Positions 46,221-56,348 of a DNA stretch of 64,000 bases are shown here, piece after piece (the stretch's first letter is position 1; each line of letters starts with the position of its first letter). The notes below the pieces were generated by a model. That model was not told where the DNA came from. It searched no databases and saw nothing but the letters and a program-made list of their open reading frames with translations. Position numbers and translations under genes: made by a program. The DNA comes from Microbacterium binotii (lineage in GTDB: Bacteria; Actinomycetota; Actinomycetes; Actinomycetales; Microbacteriaceae), in the NCBI RefSeq assembly GCF_021398715.1, contig NZ_CP090347.1, positions 248,001 through 312,000 on the forward strand, in the 5' to 3' direction.

Positions 46221-46258
46221 CTGTCACAGATCGACGAAATCGGCTCGATTCGTGACAG
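46221..46258. repeat. 38-bp palindromic repeat, left pair, copy 1
   Basis: Core from CTGTCACAGATCGA to TCGATTCGTGACAG, with outer arms TCGC/GCGA. The inner arms have drifted (one base change). It pairs with the copy at 46284, with a 16-base gap between the full palindromes. Confidence 0.9.
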
Positions 46259-46283
46259 GCGAGCGGCTGGTCTGGATGCTCCC

Positions 46284-46321
46284 CTGTCACAGACCGATCG
46301 CTTCGGTTCGATCTGTGACAG
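46284..46321. repeat. 38-bp palindromic repeat, left pair, copy 2
   Basis: Core from CTGTCACAGACCGA to TCGATCTGTGACAG, with outer arms GCTCCC/GGGAGC, which differ from copy 1 but remain complementary. It ends 119 bases before the nuclease-like gene. Confidence 0.9.
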
Positions 46322-46440
46322 GGGAGCCCTGGGGGATCGCCTGATGTGCGGCGCGGGTGCGCTCCTCCACACGTGCTCGCTGCGGCGTGTCCAGGTGGGG
46401 ATGATCCGCCGTCGGTGCGGCGTGCATCCAGAGTGGAGCC

Positions 46441-47385
46441 GTGTCAGGAGGCCTCCCCCAGGATCTCGGCCCCGCGTTTCGAGTGGGTGCCGCACGGAAG
46501 CTCGGTGTTTCCGAGGCGACGCTACGTGCGCCCGATCTGCTGCGACCGTTCCACGGTGTTCGCGCGAAGGAGCGTGAGCTCCCTGTGCAGTGGCGCGGTG
46601 GCCTTCTCGGCGTCCATGAGGCTCGCCACATCGGACGGGCCATGGATTTCGCGACTCAGATGGGCGCACACGAGTTCTTCACCCACGCGACGGCGGCGGT
46701 TCTCCTTGGGCTGCCGTTGCCGCCTCGCCTGGCTCGCGACGAGGCGGTGCATGTGGGGGTGTTGGCTCCGCGGCGTCCTCCGCGGGGACGTGGTGTGGCC
46801 GGTCACCAGGCGGTCCCTGACCTCACCTCGGTAGTCCAGCATCGCGAGACCGGTCTGCATCTCACCTCGCCGGCGACGACCTGGGCGATGCTGGCCGCAT
46901 CCCTCCGCCATCCCTACGACGTGGTGGCCATCGGTGATGCCGTCTTGCGCGACTGGCGGCTCGAACCCCTGGCGTCGATGGCCGAGATGAGCCGAGCAGT
47001 GGATGCGGGACGGAGGGTCGGGGTGGCTCGTCTCCGGGAGGCGCTCCCACGTCTGCGTGCCAGATCGGGCTCGCGACCGGAGACGTGGCTCCGGCTCACG
47101 ATCGTCGATGCAGGATTGCCCGAACCGGATCTGAACGTCGATGTGTTCGTGGCAGGCGAGTACGTCGCGTGCGTCGACCTCGCGTATCCGGAGCGTCGCA
47201 TCGCGTTCGAGTACGAGGGTGAGCACCACCTGCGTGACCCGCGTCAGTGGGCGTTGGACATCGAGCGTTATGAGCGTCTCGCCGCGGCCGGGTGGCTCGT
47301 CATCCGGGCAACGAAGCAGGACGTCTTCGAGCAGTCCGGTCGCTTCATCGCGCGCGCCCGTCGTGCGCTCGCGTCCCGATGGTGA
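46441..47385 (+). CDS. AbiEi-like / DUF559 (VSR-fold) nuclease-like protein
   Basis: 314 residues, GTG start. The N-terminal part (VGAARKLGVSEATLRAPDLL, RPFHGVR) resembles the winged-helix head of AbiEi antitoxin-like proteins. The C-terminal 100 residues match the DUF559/VSR endonuclease fold: VDLAYPERRIAFEYEGEHHL carries the acidic and His residues, then WALDIERYERLAAAGWLVIR. Such proteins are common and uncharacterised in actinobacteria. No adjacent toxin gene is present. Two pairs of 38-bp palindromes bracket the gene, which may mean a functional link. Confidence 0.75.
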   Translation: MSGGLPQDLGPAFRVGAARKLGVSEATLRAPDLLRPFHGVRAKERELPVQWRGGLLGVHEARHIGRAMDFATQMGAHEFFTHATAAVLLGLPLPPRLARDEAVHVGVLAPRRPPRGRGVAGHQAVPDLTSVVQHRETGLHLTSPATTWAMLAASLRHPYDVVAIGDAVLRDWRLEPLASMAEMSRAVDAGRRVGVARLREALPRLRARSGSRPETWLRLTIVDAGLPEPDLNVDVFVAGEYVACVDLAYPERRIAFEYEGEHHLRDPRQWALDIERYERLAAAGWLVIRATKQDVFEQSGRFIARARRALASRW

Positions 47386-47411
47386 TGCCACGCCGCGTAA
47401 GTCGTGCTCAC

Positions 47412-47449
47412 CTGTCACAGATCGACGCCGAATGCGCGATCTGTGACAG
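47412..47449. repeat. 38-bp palindromic repeat, right pair, copy 1
   Basis: Core from CTGTCACAGATCGA to CGCGATCTGTGACAG, with outer arms GCTCAC/GTGAGC. It begins 26 bases after the nuclease-like gene. Confidence 0.9.
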
Positions 47450-47474
47450 GTGAGCGGGACAAACCCTCACTCCC

Positions 47475-47512
47475 CTGTCGCAGATATAGGCGTTCGCGTC
47501 GATCTGTGACAG
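47475..47512. repeat. 38-bp palindromic repeat, right pair, copy 2
   Basis: Core from CTGTCGCAGATATA to TCGATCTGTGACAG, with outer arms TCCC/GGGA. It is the most diverged copy on its left arm. The gap to its partner palindrome is again 16 bases. Confidence 0.85.
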
Positions 47513-47590
47513 GGGAAGGTGAGGGGGGACGGACCCCGGAGGCGCGGGCGGCGGGTGGCGGGTGGCGCCGGGCCCGGGATCAGCCGGGGG

Positions 47591-47821
47591 TCAGTCCTGG
47601 CGGACGAGCAGGTCGCCGATCTCGCAGTCGAGGGCGCGGCAGATCGCCGACAGCGTCGAGTAGCGGATGGCGCGGGCGCGGTCGTTCTTGAGCACCGACA
47701 GGTTCACCACCGAGACCCCGACCGTGCGCGACAGCTCCGCGAGCGTCATCCCGCGCTCGGTCAGCAGTTCGTCGAGCCGGCAGTGGACACCGCTGGGGCC
47801 GTCGTCCTCGGCGGGGCTCAT
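47591..47821 (-). CDS. small XRE-family regulator
   Basis: 76 residues. The HTH is MTLAELSRTVGVSVVNLSVL then KNDRARAIRYSTLSAICRAL and DCEIGDLLV, a Cro/YozG-type domain covering most of the protein. It overlaps the DUF2975 gene as ATGA. This pair is common in Gram-positive bacteria. It probably controls its own operon through the AT-rich dyads upstream of the DUF2975 gene. Confidence 0.88.
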   Translation of the reverse strand: MSPAEDDGPSGVHCRLDELLTERGMTLAELSRTVGVSVVNLSVLKNDRARAIRYSTLSAICRALDCEIGDLLVRQD

Positions 47822-48438
47822 ACCAGGCCCTCGGTGTCGCGCTGCAGCCGGTCGCCGACCGTGAACACGGTGCTGGCCATCGCGACGATGAAGGCGGCGA
47901 GGATCACCGGCGGCAGGTCCACGCTCATGACGGGGTTGTCGAACGTGCCCTGCGAGATGTCCCGGAAGGCGTCGTTGGCGACGATGTTGCCGAAGAACGG
48001 CACGCCGAACAGGCCCGCGAGCCCCGACGCGCCCGCGGCGACGACGAGCACCGTGTTGCGACCGTTGAACACCCGCCCTCGCATGACCGACAGCGTCACC
48101 AGCAGCAGGCAGACCACGACCGCGCTGACGGATGCGGCGAGCACGAGCTGCTGGATCACCAGAGCCCCTGTGCCCGCGACCGACAGGGCGCCCGGCGTGA
48201 TCCATGCGCGCTCCAGGAGGATGTCGCGCATCGCCCCGTCGGGACCGATGGGAGCGGCGACCGTGGTGTCGGAGAACAGCGCCTCGACGGGAAGTGCCTT
48301 GCCGCTGAGTGCGTCGACGATCCGCCCGATCGCGAAGAAGAGCGTGACACCGACGACCGCGATCCCGGCGCCGACGAAGATCCACATCGCGGCGATGTCG
48401 CTGCCGCGCAGCACGCGGGCTTGAGTGGGGGTGGTCAT
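47818..48438 (-). CDS. DUF2975 membrane protein
   Basis: 206 residues from the ATG at 48438 (AGGGAGGACC upstream). Four helices: IAAMWIFVGAGIAVVGVTLF, ALVIQQLVLAASVSAVVVCL, TVLVVAAGASGLAGLFGVPF and LPPVILAAFIVAMASTVFTV. The last ends VGDRLQRDTEGLV, a typical DUF2975 close. It is translationally coupled to the XRE regulator. Function unknown; it may signal to or tether the regulator. Confidence 0.85.
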   Translation of the reverse strand: MTTPTQARVLRGSDIAAMWIFVGAGIAVVGVTLFFAIGRIVDALSGKALPVEALFSDTTVAAPIGPDGAMRDILLERAWITPGALSVAGTGALVIQQLVLAASVSAVVVCLLLVTLSVMRGRVFNGRNTVLVVAAGASGLAGLFGVPFFGNIVANDAFRDISQGTFDNPVMSVDLPPVILAAFIVAMASTVFTVGDRLQRDTEGLV

Positions 48439-48452
48439 GAGGTCCTCCCTGG

Positions 48453-48486
48453 CATATCGAATATCGTTGTTATCGAAAAACGATAT
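48453..48486. promoter_or_regulatory. AT-rich operator for the DUF2975-XRE operon
   Basis: ATATCGTT (48461-48468) and AACGATAT (48479-48486) form an inverted repeat with a 10-base spacer, with a further CATATCGA at 48453-48460. The tract is 15 bases before the DUF2975 start and is unusually AT-rich here, so promoter and operator probably overlap. Confidence 0.55.
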
Positions 48487-48636
48487 GGGATGACTGGTGT
48501 GACCGCAAGCGGCGGATGCGGTGCGCCCACGGCGAACACGGGCTTGCCGCATCCGTGCTCTGGTTAGCCTCGATGTACAGCGCGCCGGAGGGTGCGCCCG
48601 ATGTTGGCGTCACCTGGCGCCGGAGGAGTAGCCGCG

Positions 48637-51162
<2,526 letters not shown>

Positions 51163-51175
51163 CACCGCACACGCA

Positions 51176-51210
51176 CGAAGGGCCGGATGCACATCGCATC
51201 CGGCCCTTCG
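51176..51210 (+). terminator. clpC terminator
   Basis: A perfect 15-bp stem (CGAAGGGCCGGATGC with its complement) and the 5-base loop ACATC, starting 14 bases after the clpC stop. No clear U-tract. Confidence 0.8.
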
Positions 51211-51244
51211 GCGTACGTGCCGCATCCCGGCGTAGGGTTGCACC

Positions 51245-51748
51245 GTGAGCGAGTTCACCGTGCGGCCGGCGCGGACGGCAGATGTACGTGCGATCCACCG
51301 GATGCTGGAGCCGTACGTGCAGCGCCGCATCCTGCTCGGCAAGGACATCGTCGTGCTCTACGAGGCGGTGCAGCAGTTCCTGGTCGCGGAGGACGCGAAC
51401 GGCGTGCTCATCGGATGCGGCGCCCTCCACGTCATGTGGGACGACCTGGGCGAGATCCGCACGCTGATCGTGGACGACGCGTGGCTGCACCGCGGCGTCG
51501 GGCGGGCGCTCGTCGAAGGTCTCGAGGAGCAGGCGCGCACGCTGGGGCTGTCGCGGCTGTTCTGCCTCACGTTCGAGGTCGACTTCTTCACGCGGCGCGG
51601 CTTCGCGCCGATCGGGGAGCACGTCGTCGACCCGGACGTCTACTCGCAGCTGGTACGCAGTCCTGACGAGGGCATCGCCGAGTTCCTCGACCTCGCGCAC
51701 GTCAAGCCCAACACCCTCGGCAACACGAGGATGCTCAAGGAGCTCTGA
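51245..51748 (+). CDS. GNAT amino-acid N-acetyltransferase (ArgA-like)
   Basis: 167 residues. GNAT fold: FTVRPARTADVRAIHRMLEP, IGCGALHVMWDDLGEIRTLI, and the acetyl-CoA loop WLHRGVGRALVEGL. LSRLFCLTFEVDFFTRRGF is close to the stand-alone N-acetylglutamate synthase type known from mycobacteria. That would make it the first enzyme of arginine synthesis; the substrate is inferred from this likeness. TAGGGT is exactly 6 bases before the GTG. Confidence 0.85.
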   Translation: MSEFTVRPARTADVRAIHRMLEPYVQRRILLGKDIVVLYEAVQQFLVAEDANGVLIGCGALHVMWDDLGEIRTLIVDDAWLHRGVGRALVEGLEEQARTLGLSRLFCLTFEVDFFTRRGFAPIGEHVVDPDVYSQLVRSPDEGIAEFLDLAHVKPNTLGNTRMLKEL

Positions 51749-51805
51749 GGTTCGCGCGCGGAGAGCCGTCGGGGCGAGGCGCCGGGTGCGACGTAGCCTG
51801 GATGC

Positions 51806-52480
51806 GTGAGTTCCCCCACCCCGCGTCGTCGTCCGTCGAAGGCCGTGTACCGCCGTCGCCGCCTCGTCGCGCTGATCGGCCTGCTGGCCGTCATCGGCCT
51901 GGTGTGGCTGTTCATCGCTCAGCCGTGGAACTCTGCCGCCGCGCCCGCGCCGGCCGCATCCACACCCGTCGCGACGCCGGCCCCCTCGACGTCGGTCGCA
52001 ACCGACGTCCCGGCCGCCGATGCGCCCGCGGATGAGGCGACGGCCGGCGGCGAGGCGACGGATGCCGGCATCCCCACCTGCACCAAGGACGACGTGCGCG
52101 TGGAGGCACTGACCAACCAGTCGACCTATGCGGCGGACGAGAATCCGCAGCTGTCGATCCGGCTCACGAACACCTCGGCCGCGGACTGCACGATCAACGT
52201 CGGCACGACGAGTCAGACCTTCACGGTCACGTCCGGTGAAGACACGTGGTGGCGGTCGACCGACTGCCAGAGCGAGCCGAGCGACATGGTCGTGACCCTG
52301 ACCGCCGGTCAGGAAGTCACCAGTGCGACGCCGATCACCTGGGACCGCACGCGCTCCGCCGTCGACACCTGTCAGAACACGAACCGGCCCAAGGCGCCGG
52401 GCGGCGGGGCCTCGTACCATCTGGCCGTCTCGATCGGCGGCGTCCCGTCCGCGCAGTCGGCGCAGTTCCTGCTGAACTAA
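51806..52480 (+). CDS. membrane-anchored DUF4232-like protein
   Basis: 224 residues, GTG start with TAGCCT exactly 6 bases upstream. One helix (LVALIGLLAVIGLVWLFIA) anchors it, followed by an Ala/Pro/Thr linker. A secreted beta-rich domain follows, with several Cys (PTCTKDDVRVEALTNQSTYA, TNTSAADCTINVG, WWRSTDCQSEP, TCQNTNRPK), like DUF4232 domains. Function unknown. Its stop codon overlaps the stop of the opposing prophage integrase gene, so the prophage attachment site may lie in or beside its 3' end. Confidence 0.8.
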   Translation: MSSPTPRRRPSKAVYRRRRLVALIGLLAVIGLVWLFIAQPWNSAAAPAPAASTPVATPAPSTSVATDVPAADAPADEATAGGEATDAGIPTCTKDDVRVEALTNQSTYAADENPQLSIRLTNTSAADCTINVGTTSQTFTVTSGEDTWWRSTDCQSEPSDMVVTLTAGQEVTSATPITWDRTRSAVDTCQNTNRPKAPGGGASYHLAVSIGGVPSAQSAQFLLN

Positions 52481-53571
52481 CGACCGGCCTGAGATTCCGC
52501 CGGAGAGGGAGTATCTGTCCGCGCTGAGTCCGCAGAACGCTCCGCAAACGCCGCAGACACGACTGCGCGGGAGGCTTCGTCACGGTCAGGGAACAGGTGC
52601 CCGTAGACGTCCAGGGTCGTCTTGGCGGAGCTGTGGCGCATCCGCGCCTGAACCGTCTTCACGTCGAGCCCCGACGCGATCAAGAGGCTCGCGAAGTAGT
52701 GGCGAAGGTCGTGGATCCGGAAGCCTTCGGGCAGTCCTTTGACCTTCGCCGCTGCATCCGAGAACGCTGAGTTGACGACGGTGGGCGAGACGGAGCGGCC
52801 GTAGGCGTTCGTGACGATCGTCGTGCTGCCGAACTTGGCGGGCATCCGATTGAGCTCGAGTGCCATCTCGGGCGGGATCGGGACGGGGTTGCGAGACTCG
52901 TTGGTCTTGAGGGGTACCCCGCCGTACTGCAGGGCCGGCGTGAGCACGCCCCGCATGAAATCGACGTCTTCAACCCGGAGCCCGAGAATCTCGTTGCGAC
53001 GCAGTCCAGCGAAGGCACCGAGAAGGACGACCGCGCGCAGATGCTCGGGGAGGGCGTCGTGAAGAGCCCACACCTGTTGCGTGGTCGCGACGTAGGCGAT
53101 CTGTGATCCCGAGCCTGGGGCGGTTCGTCGCGACACCGGAGAGCGGGGGATGAGCCCGTCGTGGACGGCGTCGGTGAGGATCTGGCCGAGACGGGAGTGC
53201 AGCACAGCGATCGTGGACTTCGCGTACTTCGCCTCCAACGCCACCAGCCACGCTTTCACGTCGGACGGCTTAATGGTCGCGATACGACGCGATCCGAGCC
53301 CTTCCTTGATGACCTTCACGTGCGTGCGCGCCTGTGTCATCGTCGTGGCCCTGCCGGAGTAGCCTGCGAGCCAGACATCGCACCACTCGTTCAGCGTCGT
53401 CTTGGCGCGCTTCGGGTCGGTCCAGGTGCCGGTGACGAGCTTCGCTATCTCGGCATCGAGCCACTGACGCGCCTCGCGCTCGAGCTTGAAGTGGCGCGCG
53501 TGCTCCTTGCCATCGTGGTCGCGGTACCGCGCGCGGTAGACGCCGTCAGGGCGTTTCTTGATGCTCGCCAT
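52477..53571 (-). CDS. phage tyrosine integrase
   Basis: 364 residues. The N-terminal arm-binding domain (MASIKKRPDGVYRARYRDHD) and SAM-like core-binding domain lead to the catalytic domain. Its tetrad shows Arg in GLRRNEILGLRVEDVDF, HDLRH (His-x-x-Arg), the later His in RHSSAKTTLDVY and Tyr in VYGHLFPD. It integrates and excises the element. Its stop overlaps the host gene stop by 4 bases, and its start overlaps the repressor gene by 26 bases. Confidence 0.93.
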   Translation of the reverse strand: MASIKKRPDGVYRARYRDHDGKEHARHFKLEREARQWLDAEIAKLVTGTWTDPKRAKTTLNEWCDVWLAGYSGRATTMTQARTHVKVIKEGLGSRRIATIKPSDVKAWLVALEAKYAKSTIAVLHSRLGQILTDAVHDGLIPRSPVSRRTAPGSGSQIAYVATTQQVWALHDALPEHLRAVVLLGAFAGLRRNEILGLRVEDVDFMRGVLTPALQYGGVPLKTNESRNPVPIPPEMALELNRMPAKFGSTTIVTNAYGRSVSPTVVNSAFSDAAAKVKGLPEGFRIHDLRHYFASLLIASGLDVKTVQARMRHSSAKTTLDVYGHLFPDRDEASRAVVSAAFAERSADSARTDTPSPAESQAGR

Positions 53572-54082
53572 GTTGACCCTCTGCGGCGTAGAACCGCCGC
53601 ATCCAATGTCCGAGAGGCTCGCTGTTGGCGAGCTCGGTCGGTGTCAGCAGGCGCTCCTGCATGAGCGACAGAACTACATCGACTCCAGTGGTGTCGATCC
53701 ACCTCTCAGCAGTCATCCGGAGTTCGCGCCCCACCTCCGTTTCCGGGCTCTCGTCCAACGCGGCTGCCAGAAGAAGGCGCGCGCGACGATAGTGATCGAA
53801 GGCGGAATGCAACTCCCTGTGCCAGTGAGTGACAGATTTCACCTCAGCCTCGGCGCGCACGATGGAGGTTCCACGGAGGAGAGCGCTCACGTCTGCGCCG
53901 TAGATGTCTGACACGGCTTCGGCTTCTGACAGTCGCAGTGGTCGCTCGCCCTTCTCGACGCTCCACACAGTCGCTTGCGACCACTTGAAGCCTCTCTGAC
54001 GCATCCAGTCCGCGAGCTCTTTCTGGCTCGACTTCCCGCGCATCGCCACCAGGTTTCGCCCGATCTGCTCATCGTCAGCCAC
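53546..54082 (-). CDS. XRE-family phage repressor
   Basis: 178 residues, GTG start. The HTH covers residues 5-65 (GKSSQKELADWMRQRGFKWS, QATVWSVEKGERPLRLSEAE). A helical C-terminal region of about 100 residues has no peptidase motif, so RecA-driven self-cleavage is not expected. It sits divergent from the early operon. Repeated CTAGT sites lie between the two starts, so it is the likely immunity repressor. It is cotranscribed with the integrase gene. Confidence 0.85.
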   Translation of the reverse strand: MADDEQIGRNLVAMRGKSSQKELADWMRQRGFKWSQATVWSVEKGERPLRLSEAEAVSDIYGADVSALLRGTSIVRAEAEVKSVTHWHRELHSAFDHYRRARLLLAAALDESPETEVGRELRMTAERWIDTTGVDVVLSLMQERLLTPTELANSEPLGHWMRRFYAAEGQHGEHQETP

Positions 54083-54091
54083 CTCTCGATT

Positions 54092-54184
54092 CTAGTCAGC
54101 ACAACATCATCCGCTAGTGAACACGCAAATCTAGTCGCAAAACTGGCAATGAATGTGTACTGTGAATGCTAGTCAACCAACTAG
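54092..54184. promoter_or_regulatory. CTAGT operator array in the prophage switch region
   Basis: CTAGT occurs at 54092, 54114, 54131 and 54169, and its inverse ACTAG at 54180. The last two form the dyad CTAGTCAACCAACTAG (54169-54184), next to the ribosome site of the first early gene. A short word repeated five times in 93 bp between a repressor gene and its divergent operon is the expected operator form. Confidence 0.65.
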
Positions 54185-54199
54185 GAAAGGATGTGTGAG

Positions 54200-54388
54200 A
54201 TGGATAAGCAGGGCAACCTTCTGCTCCTGACCGAGGTCGCTGAAGAACTGCGTCGGTCAGTTGACGGAGTCCGGTGGCTCATCAAGTCGCAGCAACTCAA
54301 GGGCGCGAAGCTCGGAGGCCGAATGGTGGTTCGCCGGGAGGATCTCGATGCGTTCGTCAACGCGGCCTTCGCCGATGCCGTCGACTGA
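54200..54388 (+). CDS. excisionase-like HTH protein
   Basis: 62 residues from the ATG at 54200, which is 9 bases after GGAAAGG. An ATG at 54191 is too close to that site. LLLTEVAEELRRSVDGVRWL, then IKSQQLKGAKLGGRMVVRRE and DLDAFV, is a MerR/HTH_17-type domain typical of excisionases and Cox-like regulators. It is the first gene to the right of the operators, probably controlling excision or early transcription. Confidence 0.82.
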   Translation: MDKQGNLLLLTEVAEELRRSVDGVRWLIKSQQLKGAKLGGRMVVRREDLDAFVNAAFADAVD

Positions 54389-54444
54389 GCAGTTGATGGG
54401 GCGCGTTTGTCAGGTGGGTCGCGCCACTACATCGCCGAAAAGAA

Positions 54445-54476
54445 GAGCCGCCTACAGGTGCAACTGCAGGCGGCTC
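54445..54476 (+). terminator. hairpin between the first and second early genes
   Basis: 9-bp perfect arms GAGCCGCCT/AGGCGGCTC enclose about 14 bases that can pair further (ACAG with CTGC, one mismatch). It lies 22 bases before the next start. It could be a terminator or attenuator that limits early operon readthrough. Confidence 0.5.
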
Positions 54477-54497
54477 GTGATTCCCGAAGGAAATTTC

Positions 54498-55223
54498 ATG
54501 AATGAAGTTACCACTGCCCGCACTGATTTCCTCGACTGCGAGCCTGGAACGATCATCGACGTCTCCGGCTCGCGCTTCGCCGCACCGGAGGAGGACTACA
54601 TCGTCGTCCCTCGGGCGGCTCGCCGCGACGCCGCCAGGATCGTCATCGGCCAGAGCATGCACAGCTTCGGCCAGTTCCACCGACTCGACGGCGAGCCGAT
54701 CCCGACGGAGGATCCCGAGCTACTGGCATGGGTTGCCCGCACGCAGGTCAACGCAGATGCATGGAACATCTTCCACGGAGTGATGGCGAAGAAGAACGCG
54801 GCCTATGTGAGCGACGACCTCGTGTTCGTGAGCCACGGCTTCCGATTCGCCCATGCCGAGACGGAACTCTACGGAGTTCCTGCCGTGGCCTTCGTGACGA
54901 TCGACGAGGTAGATCGTCACAGACAGGCCGCGGAGGACGCGTTCATTGAGGCGCACCCGGAGATCCGCGCCTCCAGACCTGTGTGGGCCGACAAGGTAAG
55001 GGTGATCGATGAGCCAACGGGCGATCGACTCGTCCTCTTCGAGACCGACGTTCGCGACTTCGCAACCGTTGCGACGAGCGCTATCTGGCGTGACGGGGTC
55101 GTCGTGATGGACGATGCGATCTGCATCGACGCGCAGTTCGATGGTGACTGCGACGCCGATGTGCTCGACGATCTCGCGCAAGGCTTCGCCGAACTCGCTG
55201 CACGATTCCGGACCGCATCATGA
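54498..55223 (+). CDS. hypothetical prophage protein
   Basis: 241 residues from the ATG at 54498 (GAAGGAAA upstream). It is acidic and mixed alpha/beta in look, with RTDFLDCEPGTIIDVSGSRF, ELLAWVARTQVNADAWNIFH and VLDDLAQGFAELAARF. There is no membrane segment and no known motif. Position among early genes suggests a host-takeover or regulatory role, but nothing in the sequence proves one. It is coupled to the next gene by ATGA. Confidence 0.7.
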   Translation: MNEVTTARTDFLDCEPGTIIDVSGSRFAAPEEDYIVVPRAARRDAARIVIGQSMHSFGQFHRLDGEPIPTEDPELLAWVARTQVNADAWNIFHGVMAKKNAAYVSDDLVFVSHGFRFAHAETELYGVPAVAFVTIDEVDRHRQAAEDAFIEAHPEIRASRPVWADKVRVIDEPTGDRLVLFETDVRDFATVATSAIWRDGVVVMDDAICIDAQFDGDCDADVLDDLAQGFAELAARFRTAS

Positions 55224-55450
55224 GCGCCGCCGACTTCATCGTTGTCGGCTGGGTGGGGCACGAGCAGGAGCCTCGTGTGGTCATCCTCGGGGAGGACGGC
55301 GCGGCGGCGCAGTACCTGGACGCGATCGAGGCGCGTGACGCCGCACAGCGGCTCATCGAGCTCGGCAAGCAGATCCTCACGCCGATGTCGCCGCGTCGAC
55401 TTCGACTGATCGAGCGACCCGCGCACGCGACGAGCAAGGAGGAGTCATGA
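55220..55450 (+). CDS. small hypothetical prophage protein
   Basis: 76 residues. IVVGWVGHEQEPRVVILGED, then LDAIEARDAAQRLIELGKQI. It overlaps both neighbours by 4 bases, the second overlap being with the second recombinase. No motif is recognised. The tight coupling suggests it acts with the recombinase, for example as an accessory factor; this is inference. Confidence 0.65.
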   Translation: MSAADFIVVGWVGHEQEPRVVILGEDGAAAQYLDAIEARDAAQRLIELGKQILTPMSPRRLRLIERPAHATSKEES

Positions 55451-56334
55451 GCTTTAGTCCCGCTCCCGCAGTAACACCAGAGACGCGCTTCGCTCTCGAG
55501 ATGTTCGCTCTCGAGCAGCGTGCGCGCGGCTTCTCTGACGCGACCATCCGGAACCGCGCGTGCATCGTCGCCATGCTCGAGAGAGAGATGGGCGGTCCCG
55601 TTCTGGGTGCAACCAAGCGCGACGTCACTCTGTTCATCGCCCGGCCTGGCGTCAAGGCGAGCACTCGTCGCGCCTACCAAGGCGCCCTCGGATCCTTCTT
55701 CAGATTCGCGGTCACGCAGAGCCTTCGCGCCGATGATCCAACGGAGCAGATGCCGGCCGTCCGCGTCTCCCGTGGACGTCCCCGCCCGTTCAGTCGTGAA
55801 CAGCTCGAAGCGATGCTGCGCTCGGGTGCGTACCGAAAGACACGAGTGATGATCCTGCTCGGGTACTACCAGGGGTTCCGGGTGTCGACCATCGCATCCG
55901 TACACGGACGCGATCTGGACCTAGCAGCGGGCACTATTCGCGTGATCGTGAAGGGTGCGAAGGAACGGGTGGCGCCGCTCCACCCAGCCGTGCTCACCGT
56001 GGCCACGGAGATGCCTCGTGACGACTGGTGGTTTCCTGCGCGCGGCAACAAGACCGGGCATATCGACGGCTCATCCGTGAGCGACCTCGTCCGCAAGGCC
56101 AAGGAGCGCGCCGGCATCACCGATGAGACTCTCACCGCACACTCTCTGCGGCACTCCTTCGGCTCACACCTGATGGAAGAGGGAGTCGACATCCGGATCA
56201 TCCAAGAGCTGATGATGCACGAGTCGCTCGCGACGACGCAGATCTACACGGGCGTCTCCGAGAGCATGGCTCGCCGCGGTCTCGCCGCCTTAGGTGGCGT
56301 CAGCGCCCCTGGACGCTCCGGGCGCGGGCGCTGA
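55447..56334 (+). CDS. second tyrosine recombinase (XerC/D-like)
   Basis: 295 residues. It has a SAM-like core-binding domain (FALEMFALEQRARGFSDATI, VTLFIARPGVKASTRRAYQG) and a catalytic domain with Arg in GYYQGFRVSTIASVHGRDLD, HSLRHSFGSHLMEEGVD, the second His in MMHESLATTQIY, and Tyr in TQIYTGVS. It lacks the arm-binding head of the first integrase. All catalytic residues are present. A Xer-like enzyme in an early operon could resolve multimers or work at a second site. Confidence 0.9.
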   Translation: MSFSPAPAVTPETRFALEMFALEQRARGFSDATIRNRACIVAMLEREMGGPVLGATKRDVTLFIARPGVKASTRRAYQGALGSFFRFAVTQSLRADDPTEQMPAVRVSRGRPRPFSREQLEAMLRSGAYRKTRVMILLGYYQGFRVSTIASVHGRDLDLAAGTIRVIVKGAKERVAPLHPAVLTVATEMPRDDWWFPARGNKTGHIDGSSVSDLVRKAKERAGITDETLTAHSLRHSFGSHLMEEGVDIRIIQELMMHESLATTQIYTGVSESMARRGLAALGGVSAPGRSGRGR

Positions 56335-56348
56335 TCGGCGGGGGCGCG

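Noticed and set aside
46093..46344. Short frames of the form CHRSxxSARSVTGE near 46.1-46.3 kb and 47.4 kb
   Set aside because: They are translations of the 38-bp palindromes, which are open in several frames, and have no promoter or ribosome site.
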